A stretch of DNA of 64,000 nt from Clostridiales bacterium (GTDB lineage Bacteria; Bacillota; Clostridia; Saccharofermentanales; Saccharofermentanaceae): positions 17,274 to 81,273 of the forward strand of contig JAFZQI010000017.1 of assembly GCA_017620475.1 (NCBI GenBank), written 5' to 3'. This document shows, piece after piece, positions 1 to 8,513 of this stretch. The notes beneath the pieces are model-generated. The model was not told where the DNA came from and ran no database searches. It saw only the letters and a program-made list of their open reading frames with translations. How positions within the stretch are numbered: position 1 is the stretch's first letter; the number at the start of each line of letters is the position of its first letter. The position numbers and the translations under genes were made by a program.

Positions 1-1096
1 CATCAGTATACATATTCTCCAGCGCATCTCCTGTAAGAGCATAGGGATGCTCGAAAAGGCCCATCCTGAATTTGGCCGTAAGCACGCGAAGAACAGCCTG
101 ATCCAGATCCGCGATATCCGCTTCACCGGCTTCATACAGTTTCTTCAACTCTTCACCGTAACCGGACGGAGATGGCCACTCCATGTCGACTCCGGCTTTC
201 AGCGCGGCAGCGCCGGCCTTACCAAGGGTCTCATACGTTTTTTGCACCTTATGGCTGTTTTCAACCCCGCCGTAATCACTGACTACTGTACCGTCGAATC
301 CCATCTCTTCACGAAGAAGTTTAGTTAGCAGTTTGCCGGACACATGGACTGGCGTTCCCTGCGCATCACAATAACAGGGCATGATACCCTTAAGTCCGCC
401 CTCTGTAATTGCTGCCTGGAATGGTTTTGCATACACCTCCCTCAAGGTCTGCATAGAAACTTCAGCATGCGTACCGTGGATTCCGCCCTGTCCCATGTGG
501 AATCCGAGAAAATGCTTCGCCACTGCGTCCGCGCGTCTTCCTGCGATTTCCTGAGCCTGTATACCGCGGCAATAGGACGTCCCCATCGCAGCATTAAGAG
601 TCGGATCCTCTCCATAGGGTTCACCGACTCGTCCCATACGTGGATCTCGAGCCACATCCAATACCGGTGCAAGGATATGGGTTATACCACACGCCAGCTC
701 GTGTTTTGCCACGATGCTGCCGATTTTCTCCTCCAATTCCGTATCAAAGGATGCTCCCCGGTTCACACCTGAAGGGAAACTCGTGCTTCCCTGAATATAC
801 GCTCCACAAAGGCCTTCCATATGAAAGGCGGCCGGTATATGATGCGGACTGAACGCCATAGTCTTTTCCTGAAACTGTCGCTGGGAAGCCGCACATTCCT
901 GCTTGTCTCTCATATTCCGATATCCCAGGGTGCTAAATGAACCTACGCCGTTCTCAAACGCTTTATCGATCTCGAAAACCTGTGGAAAAGACCACATGCC
1001 GACGACCTGTTTCATTTTTTCATCCAAAGACAGTTCCTTCAGAAGCAATTCAGCCCGATCTCTTGGAGATAAGCTTGTATCCATCCATCTATCCAT
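1..1096 (-). CDS. Glycoside hydrolase family 3 beta-glucosidase/xylosidase, N-terminal part (cut by window edge)
   Basis: The reverse strand encodes about 365 residues of a GH3 enzyme, which removes terminal sugars from beta-linked oligosaccharides. The start is the ATG at 1096, with GGAGG six bases upstream. Recognisable family stretches are HMEGLCGAY, APVLDVARDPRMGRVGEPYGEDP and AKHFLGFHMGQGG, all typical of the N-terminal TIM barrel. The segment VVSDYGGV carries the Asp expected to be the catalytic nucleophile. There is no signal peptide, so a cytoplasmic enzyme acting on imported oligosaccharides is likely. The C-terminal alpha/beta sandwich lies beyond base 1. Substrate cannot be told from this part. 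Confidence 0.9.
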   Translation of the reverse strand, partial: MDRWMDTSLSPRDRAELLLKELSLDEKMKQVVGMWSFPQVFEIDKAFENGVGSFSTLGYRNMRDKQECAASQRQFQEKTMAFSPHHIPAAFHMEGLCGAYIQGSTSFPSGVNRGASFDTELEEKIGSIVAKHELACGITHILAPVLDVARDPRMGRVGEPYGEDPTLNAAMGTSYCRGIQAQEIAGRRADAVAKHFLGFHMGQGGIHGTHAEVSMQTLREVYAKPFQAAITEGGLKGIMPCYCDAQGTPVHVSGKLLTKLLREEMGFDGTVVSDYGGVENSHKVQKTYETLGKAGAAALKAGVDMEWPSPSGYGEELKKLYEAGEADIADLDQAVLRVLTAKFRMGLFEHPYALTGDALENMYTD

Positions 1097-1231
1097 CCGA
1101 GACCTCCATTTCTGACGATGCTGATAATTCACAGTGATCCTGGATCGTTTTCCTAAGTAAAAAGCCAGTTATTTCGTTTATAGGTTTTCTCTTAAAATCG
1201 ATTATAGCATATATAGAATTGGTCATAATGA

Positions 1232-1240
1232 TGATATAAT
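1232..1240 (+). promoter_or_regulatory. Extended -10 promoter element for the MATE gene
   Basis: TGATATAAT is a consensus TG-N-TATAAT extended -10, 30 bases before the MATE start codon. No good -35 is visible, as is common with extended -10 promoters. The same nonamer precedes several other genes in this window. Confidence 0.55.
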
Positions 1241-1269
1241 GATGCGGTCATTTTAAAGGAGCAAGATGC

Positions 1270-2628
1270 ATGAGAACGAAAACGATGACAGAAGGGACCC
1301 CGTGGAAGCACATCCTGCGCTTCTCTATGCCGGTACTGGCCGGTTCCCTTCTGCAGCAGCTCTATAATACTGTAGATGCCGTAGTTGTCGGCAACTTCGC
1401 CGGAGAGGACGCCCTCTCGGCAGTCGGCACCACGGGAAGTTTCGCATTTCTTTTTCTCGCAATCGCAATCGGTTTTTCCGCCGGAAACGGCGTTGTCGTG
1501 GCCCAGTACTACGGTGCCGGAGACAAAAAGAAAGTACGGAGCAATGCGGCTACCGGTATCCTCTTTCTCATGATACTTGGCGTCATCGCCGCCATCGTAG
1601 GTGTTGCCGTGGCGTTTCCCGCATACAAATATATGCTCAGTGTCGACGATAAACTTCTGGATATGACACTGCTGTATTTCCGTATCTATGCGATCGGTCT
1701 CATTTTCCAGTACGGATATAATATCTTTTCCGCAATCCTGCGGGCAGTCGGCGACAGCGCCGCGACGCTTTATTTCCTTCTGATCTCCTCGGTCATGAAT
1801 ATCGGACTCGACCTTCTGTTTGTGGCTGTATTTCACTGGGGAGTGGCCGGAGCGGCCATCGCAACGGATATCTCCCAGATGGCATCTTTCTTCGCTGCTT
1901 ATCTCTATATGAGATGGAAGTATCCGCTTTTTCGGTTCGACGCGAAGGAGTATAAGTGGAATTCAAAGGAAGTAGCCAAGACTGTAAAGGTAGGTCTTCC
2001 TATCTCTCTTCAGCTGATTGTGGTCTCCTTCGGACTAAGTTTCATTCAGAGAGCCGTAAACGAATTTGGTCCCACAATGACTGCTTCTTTCACCGTCGGT
2101 CAGAGAATCGAGATGTACCTGAATCTCCCCTGCAATGCCTTCCAGACAACAATGGCGACCTATACCGGCCAAAATATCGGTGCCGGCAAGATCCACCGTG
2201 TCCGAGACGGAGTCGTACAGACGATCGTGGTCTCTCTTCTCATGACGCTTGTTATCTCTGCGATGGTATGGATCTTCGCCGGACAGATCATCACACTGTT
2301 CGGACTAAGTGATCAGGCCGCCGTATACTGTCTTTCCCATCTTCGTGCTGTGGCCATGATCAACATCGTCCTATCGATCTATATTCCACTATTCGGAGTA
2401 TTCCAAGGCGCCGGTCACAGTGCTTTTCCCATGGTGGTCGCATGTGCGGCACTCGGCACCCGTGTGGTCATCGTATACCTCCTGCGTTACAGTTCCTTCC
2501 TCGGACACACCGTGATCTGGTGGAACGGCATCTTCGGTTTTGGCATGGGATTCCTCATTACCTGGTCATTCTTTCTTAGCGGCATATGGAAACGCGGCAC
2601 GGACAAACTCATCCGCACCGCGTCATAG
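1270..2628 (+). CDS. MATE family multidrug/cation efflux protein
   Basis: This 452-residue protein has about twelve hydrophobic segments and the MATE start pattern PVLAGSLLQQLYNTVDAVVVG, repeated in weaker form halfway (GLPISLQLIVVSFG). MATE proteins exchange Na+ or H+ for cationic drugs or metabolites across the cytoplasmic membrane. An AAAGGAGC ribosome site lies just upstream of the ATG. It is convergent with the S66/radical SAM operon, ending 2 bases from the S66 stop codon. Substrate is not predictable. A role in exporting a product of the neighbouring peptide-modification genes is possible but only positional. Confidence 0.93.
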   Translation: MRTKTMTEGTPWKHILRFSMPVLAGSLLQQLYNTVDAVVVGNFAGEDALSAVGTTGSFAFLFLAIAIGFSAGNGVVVAQYYGAGDKKKVRSNAATGILFLMILGVIAAIVGVAVAFPAYKYMLSVDDKLLDMTLLYFRIYAIGLIFQYGYNIFSAILRAVGDSAATLYFLLISSVMNIGLDLLFVAVFHWGVAGAAIATDISQMASFFAAYLYMRWKYPLFRFDAKEYKWNSKEVAKTVKVGLPISLQLIVVSFGLSFIQRAVNEFGPTMTASFTVGQRIEMYLNLPCNAFQTTMATYTGQNIGAGKIHRVRDGVVQTIVVSLLMTLVISAMVWIFAGQIITLFGLSDQAAVYCLSHLRAVAMINIVLSIYIPLFGVFQGAGHSAFPMVVACAALGTRVVIVYLLRYSSFLGHTVIWWNGIFGFGMGFLITWSFFLSGIWKRGTDKLIRTAS

Positions 2629-2630
2629 TA

Positions 2631-3719
2631 TTATTCCGATACTCCGGATTCGAGTATTTCTATTCTCGGGACATCGCAGTCTATCTCCATCAACGCCCCG
2701 GTAGGAAGTATCGTCATCGGCGTTCTGTGAATGTAGTCCACATTTTCAAATATGACCAGATCCGGTCTATGCACCTCCTTACAAATAACCTGCAAGATCG
2801 TCTCCTCATTGTCGGCATCGAGCGGGCCTGTAATCACAGCTTTGGCTTTATCAAATACTCCGGCCGCGGCGAATGCACGAAGTTCATGCATTCCGGCTAA
2901 TTTACTGCCGTAAACGCTTCCGTGTTCTAGCGCTATGATGGAATCTTCCCAGATATCGGGCCCCGGGAAATACTTCGTTCCCATGATCTGCCAGAGCGGA
3001 CCTCCGCATACCGCGATCACATGGCCTCTGACTTTCCCGGATCCCTGCAGTACCTTGTAGCCGGTTCCGGGTTCCCATGGAATCACATCTTTCAGATCTT
3101 CGATCTCATCATTATCCGGGAAGCGTTCATATTGGACTTCTTTGTCGCCCTCTTTGAGCGTGTACGTGGTATTCCAATCAATAGGCGTGGTCTTTTCCGC
3201 CGGTTTGATCTCGCCGATCACCTCATTGGAGAATAACGTCCGTCTGATTGCTTCTTCGGTATACGCATCCAGTTTCCCGGGTTGTGCGAGCGGAGTCAGA
3301 ACAGAGGGGCCGTAATACGCGCGGACGCCTGCATAGGCAAAAACAGCCATCCATGTAGCTATATCGGAAAAGCCCATAAATACCTTCGGATGATCATGAA
3401 TGACCTGCGGATCGATATACGGAAGAACACGATAGGAATCATCTCCACCCAGATTACAAATGATCCCTTTGATGGCATCATTCTTCAGAGCCCACATCAG
3501 ATCCTCGGCTCTTTTCTCAGGATGCTCATAAAGGTACTCGCTCCCTTTAAGCGCATGAGGCGTTTCAACCACTTTTACATGAAAGATCTTCTCGAATCTT
3601 CTTTTTCCAAGCAGATATCTGGGGAGCATATCTTCATCCCCGGCGCGTCCGCTTGATATAGAAAGAAAAGCTACGGTATCGCCCTCGTTCAACTTTGATG
3701 GAATGATTAGTTTCTTCAT
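2631..3719 (-). CDS. S66 family serine peptidase (LD-carboxypeptidase / MccF-like)
   Basis: This 362-residue protein belongs to the S66 family, which includes LdcA (trims murein tetrapeptides) and MccF (cleaves toxic peptidyl-nucleotides for self-immunity). The nucleophile elbow is GFSDI with Ser118. A downstream Glu in ALEHGSVYG and the C-terminal ITGPLDADNEE segment fit the remaining catalytic site. There is no signal peptide, so it is cytoplasmic. Its ATG overlaps the stop of the radical SAM gene as ATGA, so the two are translationally coupled. The context makes an immunity or peptide-processing role worth considering against plain murein recycling. The family call is firm; the substrate is open. 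Confidence 0.9.
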   Translation of the reverse strand: MKKLIIPSKLNEGDTVAFLSISSGRAGDEDMLPRYLLGKRRFEKIFHVKVVETPHALKGSEYLYEHPEKRAEDLMWALKNDAIKGIICNLGGDDSYRVLPYIDPQVIHDHPKVFMGFSDIATWMAVFAYAGVRAYYGPSVLTPLAQPGKLDAYTEEAIRRTLFSNEVIGEIKPAEKTTPIDWNTTYTLKEGDKEVQYERFPDNDEIEDLKDVIPWEPGTGYKVLQGSGKVRGHVIAVCGGPLWQIMGTKYFPGPDIWEDSIIALEHGSVYGSKLAGMHELRAFAAAGVFDKAKAVITGPLDADNEETILQVICKEVHRPDLVIFENVDYIHRTPMTILPTGALMEIDCDVPRIEILESGVSE

Positions 3720-4741
3720 TTACTACCTCCGTTCGATCTCGCACAGTACGGCGACTCATAAAGCTTACCGTGCACAAAATAATTATACGACCGGCAGCCG
3801 CCCGCGCAGTATTCGCCGAACTTGCATTCCGCACATTTTCCCGTTAACAGTTCTTTTCCAAAAGCTCTGTTATACGCAAACTTTCCGGGCTCCTCCCAGA
3901 TACTACGAAGCGACTGCTGCCGGATGTTTCCCTCGATAAACCTCTCGTCATACATGGATTCGCAGCCGCGGATATTTCCCACGCTGTCGATGCCGATGGC
4001 CGAGATCCCTGCCATACATCCTCTGAAGAACGCGACACCGCTCCGGTTGCCGCGAAGCCTGCCGTCATCATCAGTGAAGTAGCCGATATTATCCGCCATG
4101 CCGATCGAAAAAGGCACTGTATCCGCATTTTCATCTATAAAATCCATGACCTTGCGGAAGTCGAAACGGTGATCCAGTTCACTATCTGACGCATAGCCCA
4201 TCGGGGAGCACGCCTGCAGCTGCCACGCGTAGATCGGATACTTCTTCAAGGTCTCCAGTATCTCCGGAAGATGCGGTGCATTTTCACTATGAAGAGTCGT
4301 GATGATGCTCGTCGGGATCCCCGCGCCAAGAAGTGCCTCAACCGCAGAAAGTGCACGGTCGAAACTTCCGGATTGCCTGTATTTATCGTGGATCTCACGC
4401 GGCCCGTCCAGCGAGACGGACACCGATTCGATATTCGCCGTACGAAGTTCCTCAAGTACCGCTTCACCGAAAAGGAATCCGTTTGTGATGATGTTCACGG
4501 CGACGCCCCCTTCAGCAAGGCGCATGGCAATCTCTTTCCAGTCGCGGCGCATGAAGACCTCGCCGCCGATCAGGGAGACCCTCCGACATCCGAGCACGAT
4601 CAGCTCGTCTGCCACATTCAGGCACTCCTCGGTAGTCAGCTCATTCTCTCTGGCATGCCCTGCGCGAGAGCCGCAGTATTTGCACTTAAAGCAGCACGCC
4701 AGCGTGATCTCCCACACACATCTTTTCAGCGTATACGTCAT
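3716..4741 (-). CDS. Radical SAM / SPASM domain peptide-modifying enzyme
   Basis: A 341-residue radical SAM enzyme. The [4Fe-4S] motif is C16-x3-C20-x2-C23 near the N-terminus, followed by a GGE-type motif (SLIGGEVFM). The C-terminal quarter is a SPASM domain rich in cysteines (GKCAECKFGEYCAGGC, then a late Cys), which binds auxiliary clusters. SPASM enzymes include sulfatase maturases and many RiPP maturases. The start is taken as ATG 4741 because it overlaps the upstream stop as ATGA; an in-frame extension to 4771 is possible but less likely. It lies between the zinc-ribbon peptide gene and the S66 peptidase in one operon. Its substrate is inferred, not shown. Confidence 0.92.
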   Translation of the reverse strand: MTYTLKRCVWEITLACCFKCKYCGSRAGHARENELTTEECLNVADELIVLGCRRVSLIGGEVFMRRDWKEIAMRLAEGGVAVNIITNGFLFGEAVLEELRTANIESVSVSLDGPREIHDKYRQSGSFDRALSAVEALLGAGIPTSIITTLHSENAPHLPEILETLKKYPIYAWQLQACSPMGYASDSELDHRFDFRKVMDFIDENADTVPFSIGMADNIGYFTDDDGRLRGNRSGVAFFRGCMAGISAIGIDSVGNIRGCESMYDERFIEGNIRQQSLRSIWEEPGKFAYNRAFGKELLTGKCAECKFGEYCAGGCRSYNYFVHGKLYESPYCARSNGGSK

Positions 4742-5133
4742 TCTTTGAATTTTTCTCCGCAGGTCTCGCAAAATTTCCCGTCTCTAGGATTCTTCGCTCC
4801 GCAGTTTTCGCAGAATTTACTCTGGGGATCGGGCATATAACCGTCTTTAATAGCAGAAGGATTGATTCCCTGCCTCATATCTAAGAGACCGGCAAACCCA
4901 CTATTATTCGCAGGTGTCTGTGCACCACCCGGGCCCATATACGCCATTTGCATATATGGACTATTTGCATCCGGCGGACCCATGTAGACTAAACCCATCT
5001 CCGGTCTTTCCGGACCGCCATATACTCCGGCCATCCGCGCCTTCTTTTCATCCTCTTCCATCGCGCGATCGGGATACTTCGGCGCATCTTTCAGTATCTC
5101 TTCCGGGTTCATGTTTTTCTCTTCATCAGACAA
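4738..5133 (-). CDS. Small zinc-ribbon protein with Tyr-x-Gly-Pro repeats, possible substrate of the radical SAM enzyme
   Basis: A 131-residue protein in three parts. It has a charged N-terminus (1-35), a low-complexity centre (about 36-95) and a C-terminal zinc ribbon with two CxxC pairs (FCENCGAKNP, FCETCGEKF). The centre holds three spaced copies of a motif: VYGGP, VYMGPP and AYMGPGG, about 12-15 residues apart. The start is a TTG with GGAGA seven bases upstream; an ATG seven codons later is the alternative. It is first in an ATGA-overlapping operon with a radical SAM/SPASM enzyme and an S66 peptidase. Repeated aromatic-Gly-Pro units beside a SPASM enzyme suggest a RiPP-like substrate. A plain zinc-ribbon protein is the alternative. 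Confidence 0.75.
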   Translation of the reverse strand: MSDEEKNMNPEEILKDAPKYPDRAMEEDEKKARMAGVYGGPERPEMGLVYMGPPDANSPYMQMAYMGPGGAQTPANNSGFAGLLDMRQGINPSAIKDGYMPDPQSKFCENCGAKNPRDGKFCETCGEKFKE

Positions 5134-5228
5134 AGCCAGGTCTCCTTAATCCATAATCTATTGATATGCGGACCCTTCAGCGGATCGCGCGCGGAAACAT
5201 CTTCTCCACATAAACGATTATAGCATAG

Positions 5229-5237
5229 TGATATAAT
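5229..5237 (+). promoter_or_regulatory. Extended -10 promoter element for the dus gene
   Basis: TGATATAAT sits 46 bases before the dus start codon. It matches the TG-N-TATAAT pattern. The 150 bp gap also serves the divergent peptide/radical SAM operon. Confidence 0.5.
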
Positions 5238-5283
5238 ATTTTTGCGAAATAAAAGGTCAGTTACGGAGGATCACCCGGATAGC

Positions 5284-6234
5284 ATGAAGATATACTTCGC
5301 CCCTCTGGAAGGCGTGACAACTTATATATACCGAAAAGCTTATAACGAGATCTATGGTCACATTGACAAGTTCTTTTCGCCATTCATTTCTCCGGCTGAA
5401 AACTGCCCGATGACGCCTAGGGAAAGGAAGGATATCGATCCTGAAAACAACAGCGGGATGACCCTGGTTCCTCAGATCCTTACATGCAGGTCAGAGCACT
5501 TTATCGATACGGCAAAAGAACTGAAAACCATGGGCTACAGGGAAATCAATCTGAATCTCGGTTGTCCTTCGGGAACCGTCTGCGCAAAAGGAAAGGGCGC
5601 GGGTTTCCTGCAGGACACATCTGCACTTCAGAGTTTTCTGGATAACATTTACGCCTATTCCGAATCCGAAAACATGCAGATATCGATCAAAACGAGGCTC
5701 GGCTATAGTGATCCCGATGAGTTCTATGCGCTCATGGAGATCTTTAATGCCTTTCCCGTAAGTGAACTGATCGTGCACCCCAGAATACTGCCGGACATGT
5801 ATAAGGTCGAACCTCGAAAAGAATACTTCACATATGCTTTGGAGCATGCGAAATGTCCTCTTGTCTATAACGGAAATATCTTCAGCTGTAAGGATTACGA
5901 CGATCTATCCGGTTTTTTCAACAGCCGCCTTGATCCCGTAATGCTGGGGCGGGGCCTGATTTCCGATCCGTCACTTACTGACAAGCTAAAGGGTCACACA
6001 TTGGAAACGAGGTTTCAAAAACTGCGGACTCTTCACGATACGGTTTATCACGAGTATCAGAAAGTCATGTCACCTGATATTAACGTGCTTTACAAAATGA
6101 GGGAGCTATGGACATATTGGCAAGTGCTTTTCGATGGGAAAGACCGCGACATCAAGCGCCTGATGAAAGTGAAGAAATATGCGGAATATGAGGACATCGC
6201 CTATAGAATCCTCACTCTTCCCGCCACACCTTAG
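5284..6234 (+). CDS. tRNA-dihydrouridine synthase (Dus family)
   Basis: A 316-residue flavoenzyme that reduces uridine to dihydrouridine in tRNA. The start IYFAPLEGVTTYIYR is the Dus FMN-binding beginning. NLGCPSGTVCAKGKGAGFL holds the conserved Cys region, and SIKTRLGY, LIVHPR and LVYNGNIF follow in family order. The ATG at 5284 is chosen because homology begins there; GGAGGA lies 13 bases upstream, somewhat far, and an in-frame TTG at 5242 is unlikely. Its last 23 bases overlap the convergent GrpB-like gene. Which tRNA position it modifies cannot be told. Confidence 0.93.
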   Translation: MKIYFAPLEGVTTYIYRKAYNEIYGHIDKFFSPFISPAENCPMTPRERKDIDPENNSGMTLVPQILTCRSEHFIDTAKELKTMGYREINLNLGCPSGTVCAKGKGAGFLQDTSALQSFLDNIYAYSESENMQISIKTRLGYSDPDEFYALMEIFNAFPVSELIVHPRILPDMYKVEPRKEYFTYALEHAKCPLVYNGNIFSCKDYDDLSGFFNSRLDPVMLGRGLISDPSLTDKLKGHTLETRFQKLRTLHDTVYHEYQKVMSPDINVLYKMRELWTYWQVLFDGKDRDIKRLMKVKKYAEYEDIAYRILTLPATP

Positions 6235-6748
6235 CTTTAGCCAGCAATTCCGTAATCAGGTCCTTTTTCCCTTCAATATACGACTCCCTGTCTTCCGGAT
6301 ATTTTGCACACAGTTCGGTTTTTAGTGTTTCATAAGCACGCGCATCTTCCTGATGCGCATTCAGATAATCTCTGAAATTGATATAGTTGTGCCATGCATC
6401 CGAATCACAGATGACCACATGAACAAAATGAGTAACAATGTCGTGGTCAAGATCCCCGCAACGGTAAAGATGCTGCCCGGGAATATCCTGTCTGCGATAG
6501 ACGATCCCGTTTTCGGCCAGTTCTGCGTTATGCTTCATAATGTCCTCAAACGATCTGACAGCTACAGCTACGTCAATGATCGGCTTGGCACATATCCAGC
6601 GTATCGATGTGCTTCCCACATGCTGAACATCTACAACATCATCACCAAGGATCGCTTTGATTTTCCGGCAAATGCTTGCCCCCTCCATATCCCACGCTTC
6701 CTGATGAGGCTCTAAAACAACTGTACCCTTCTTTAATCCTATACTCAT
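6212..6748 (-). CDS. GrpB family (UPF0157) nucleotidyltransferase-like protein
   Basis: A 178-residue GrpB-type protein. The diagnostic segment is VQHVGSTSIRWICAKPIIDVAVAV, where HVGSTS and the KPIID acidic pair form the nucleotidyltransferase-like site. Members are predicted nucleotidyltransferases of unknown substrate. A good AAGGAG ribosome site precedes the ATG. Its C-terminus overlaps the convergent dus gene by 23 bases. It begins a long minus-strand run of small accessory enzymes. Confidence 0.88.
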   Translation of the reverse strand: MSIGLKKGTVVLEPHQEAWDMEGASICRKIKAILGDDVVDVQHVGSTSIRWICAKPIIDVAVAVRSFEDIMKHNAELAENGIVYRRQDIPGQHLYRCGDLDHDIVTHFVHVVICDSDAWHNYINFRDYLNAHQEDARAYETLKTELCAKYPEDRESYIEGKKDLITELLAKAKVWREE

Positions 6749-6760
6749 TTCGCAACTCCT

Positions 6761-7438
6761 TCAGTTCAGCAGATCCGACAGCGTGTCGTCAGCAGCTACC
6801 GGCTCCCAATGTCCCTCGACGCAGGTCTTCGGGGCTATGGAACGGATCTTTTCGGCCAGCTCGCTGGCAAGATTCTTATCCTTGATTCCGGAAGGAAATT
6901 CCGAACAGGTGGCATCCCCGACGAAAAGCGTCTGATCTTCGCATACATAAACCAGTGTAGAATCGTCGGTGTGTGGCGCCCGCGTCATTAGGACCTTGAC
7001 CGTGCATCCGCCAAGATCGATCGTCATGTCGCCCTCGAAAACAATATCGGCAGGAACGACGATCATTTCTTTGCCGCCCTCATATTCTTTTCGGATGCTG
7101 TCATACAAGTTCAGAAACTCATCCGGGCCGTTTGTCTCGCTCTTCTTCATACATTCCAGAAGATGTCCGTTGGTCGTTTTGTTTGCCAGGGTCAGACCGT
7201 TTACGGCGTGCATCGCAAAAGTGTGATCCCAGTGCCAGTGCGTAAGTACCGTAAGCGTTGGAAGCGGCAGACCTTCCTTTTCAAGGAGATCGTAAAACTC
7301 CCTGATGTGCGCCTCCGAATGACCCGCATCGATTGCCAGGCTCCGTTTACTGCCCTTGACATAGCCGAGATTCGGACGGTCCCGCTCTTCCTCGAAAGGC
7401 ATATACCAGATATGTTCAGATAGTTTCTTAAGCTCCAT
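6761..7438 (-). CDS. MBL-fold metallo-hydrolase
   Basis: A 225-residue metallo-beta-lactamase fold enzyme. The metal ligands are in LTHWHWDHTFAMH (HxHxDH), with a third His in TRAPHTDDS, Asp in LFVGDATCSEF and a C-terminal His in VEGHWEP. This is the standard binuclear metal set of general hydrolases in this superfamily; nothing ties it specifically to beta-lactam hydrolysis. GGAGAAATG precedes the start. It is followed 12 bases later by the GrpB-like gene, likely one transcript. Confidence 0.9.
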   Translation of the reverse strand: MELKKLSEHIWYMPFEEERDRPNLGYVKGSKRSLAIDAGHSEAHIREFYDLLEKEGLPLPTLTVLTHWHWDHTFAMHAVNGLTLANKTTNGHLLECMKKSETNGPDEFLNLYDSIRKEYEGGKEMIVVPADIVFEGDMTIDLGGCTVKVLMTRAPHTDDSTLVYVCEDQTLFVGDATCSEFPSGIKDKNLASELAEKIRSIAPKTCVEGHWEPVAADDTLSDLLN

Positions 7439-7484
7439 GTTTCATTTCTCCGTAAATAACCTTTATTCCCTCTCTTCTGCGAAA

Positions 7485-7525
7485 CCTGTGCCATCCTGCT
7501 CGTTTTTCGAACCAGTGCCATCCTG
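7485..7525. repeat. Two imperfect 14 bp direct repeats (period 27)
   Basis: CCTGTGCCATCCTG at 7485-7498 and CCAGTGCCATCCTG at 7512-7525 differ by one base. On the minus strand both lie in an open frame coding QDGTG each time. They lie between the MBL gene and the HAD remnant. Function unknown. Confidence 0.5.
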
Positions 7526-7533
7526 GCCGGCGA

Positions 7534-7912
7534 TTAATCATTCAAAGCGGACCACTCTTCGAGAATACCATAAAGTTCGTCAAAAGAATTAGCGCAATAG
7601 TTTATATCATATCGAAAAAAGCAGGATCAGGCTTCGTTACGCCCATCTCCTCACTGATAAACAATTTGTCAATATAGCGGTCCAGCCCCGTGGAAGCGAT
7701 CCTGCCCTTGGCATTTATGGTCGCGCCGTTCGCGAGATAGTCCCTTTTTCCAGTTCCAGCCAGAGCTCCTTGTTGTACGCTTTAAAAGCCGGATAAACCT
7801 CATCCGAGAATGAAAGACCGTTTTTTCGAAGTACGATCCCAAGTGCTTTTTCCTCGGACGCATGAAAATCCAGAAGCGTCTGGTCCAGATCAAACAGAAA
7901 GTTGTGATGCAT
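7534..7912 (-). pseudogene. Remnant of a HAD-superfamily hydrolase (YjjG-like)
   Basis: The reverse strand starts as an intact HAD hydrolase (HNFLFDLDQTLLDFHASEE, with the DxD nucleophile motif). It then reaches a stop after about 65 residues at TISRTARP. A second frame continues with AKGRIASTGLDRYIDKLF and ISEEMGVTKPDPAFF, the family's motif III-IV region, and a third frame ends with NSFDELYGILEEWSALND. About 70 residues of the cap and motif II region, and later C-terminal sequence, are missing. This is decay by at least two deletions with frameshifts, not a sequencing slip. No function is expected. Confidence 0.85.
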
Positions 7913-7951
7913 GCTTTACTACTTCCACAGCAAACCGGAAATCAGTACGTC

Positions 7952-8482
7952 TTAAATTTCGCCATCATATAATAGTTCTTTTTCCAGAATAATGATCGAC
8001 TCCTCGTGCTCGCCGATCATCTCCACGGAAATCTTTCTAACTCTGGTAACAAATGAATCCTCTATTGTTTTAACGCCTTCAAATGCTTCTTCCAATTCTT
8101 CTACGGTAGATAGTTTTCCCACAGTCATATGCGGCATATAGGGGTAATCCATAAAAAAATTCTTGAAATCATTGGAATAGAAGAGATCATGCATTTTCAC
8201 GATCAACTCTGCGCCCTTCACCAGATTCAAAAACAGGAAATTACCGAATGGTTCACTTTGTTTTCCAAAACCACAGAGTTCCATATCAAAAGCAGGTATC
8301 CCTTTCAGCCTTTCGTCCAGAACCGCAGCGAGTTCATCATTGCTCATCTCCGATTCAAACGGAAAAACGATGGTGATATGCGGCCGGACAAGATCGGCCA
8401 GAGGATCGTACTTCTTCCGGATAGAATCGATGATTTCTATATTCTCAAACTTCGGGAAAATCATTATCGTTCTTAAGCTCAT
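7952..8482 (-). CDS. 2H phosphoesterase (2'-5' RNA ligase/LigT-like)
   Basis: A 176-residue protein with two HxTx motifs, RPHITIVFPF near the N-terminus and YMPHMTVGKL in the C-terminal half. These define the 2H superfamily acting on 2',3'-cyclic or 2'-5' phosphodiesters. The ATG at 8482 is preferred because AAAGGA lies nine bases upstream; the ATG at 8491 would touch that site. Substrate is unknown; members act in RNA repair or small-nucleotide turnover. Confidence 0.88.
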   Translation of the reverse strand: MSLRTIMIFPKFENIEIIDSIRKKYDPLADLVRPHITIVFPFESEMSNDELAAVLDERLKGIPAFDMELCGFGKQSEPFGNFLFLNLVKGAELIVKMHDLFYSNDFKNFFMDYPYMPHMTVGKLSTVEELEEAFEGVKTIEDSFVTRVRKISVEMIGEHEESIIILEKELLYDGEI

Positions 8483-8513
8483 ATTGTTCATTCCTTTTGT
8501 GTTTCAGTTCTAT

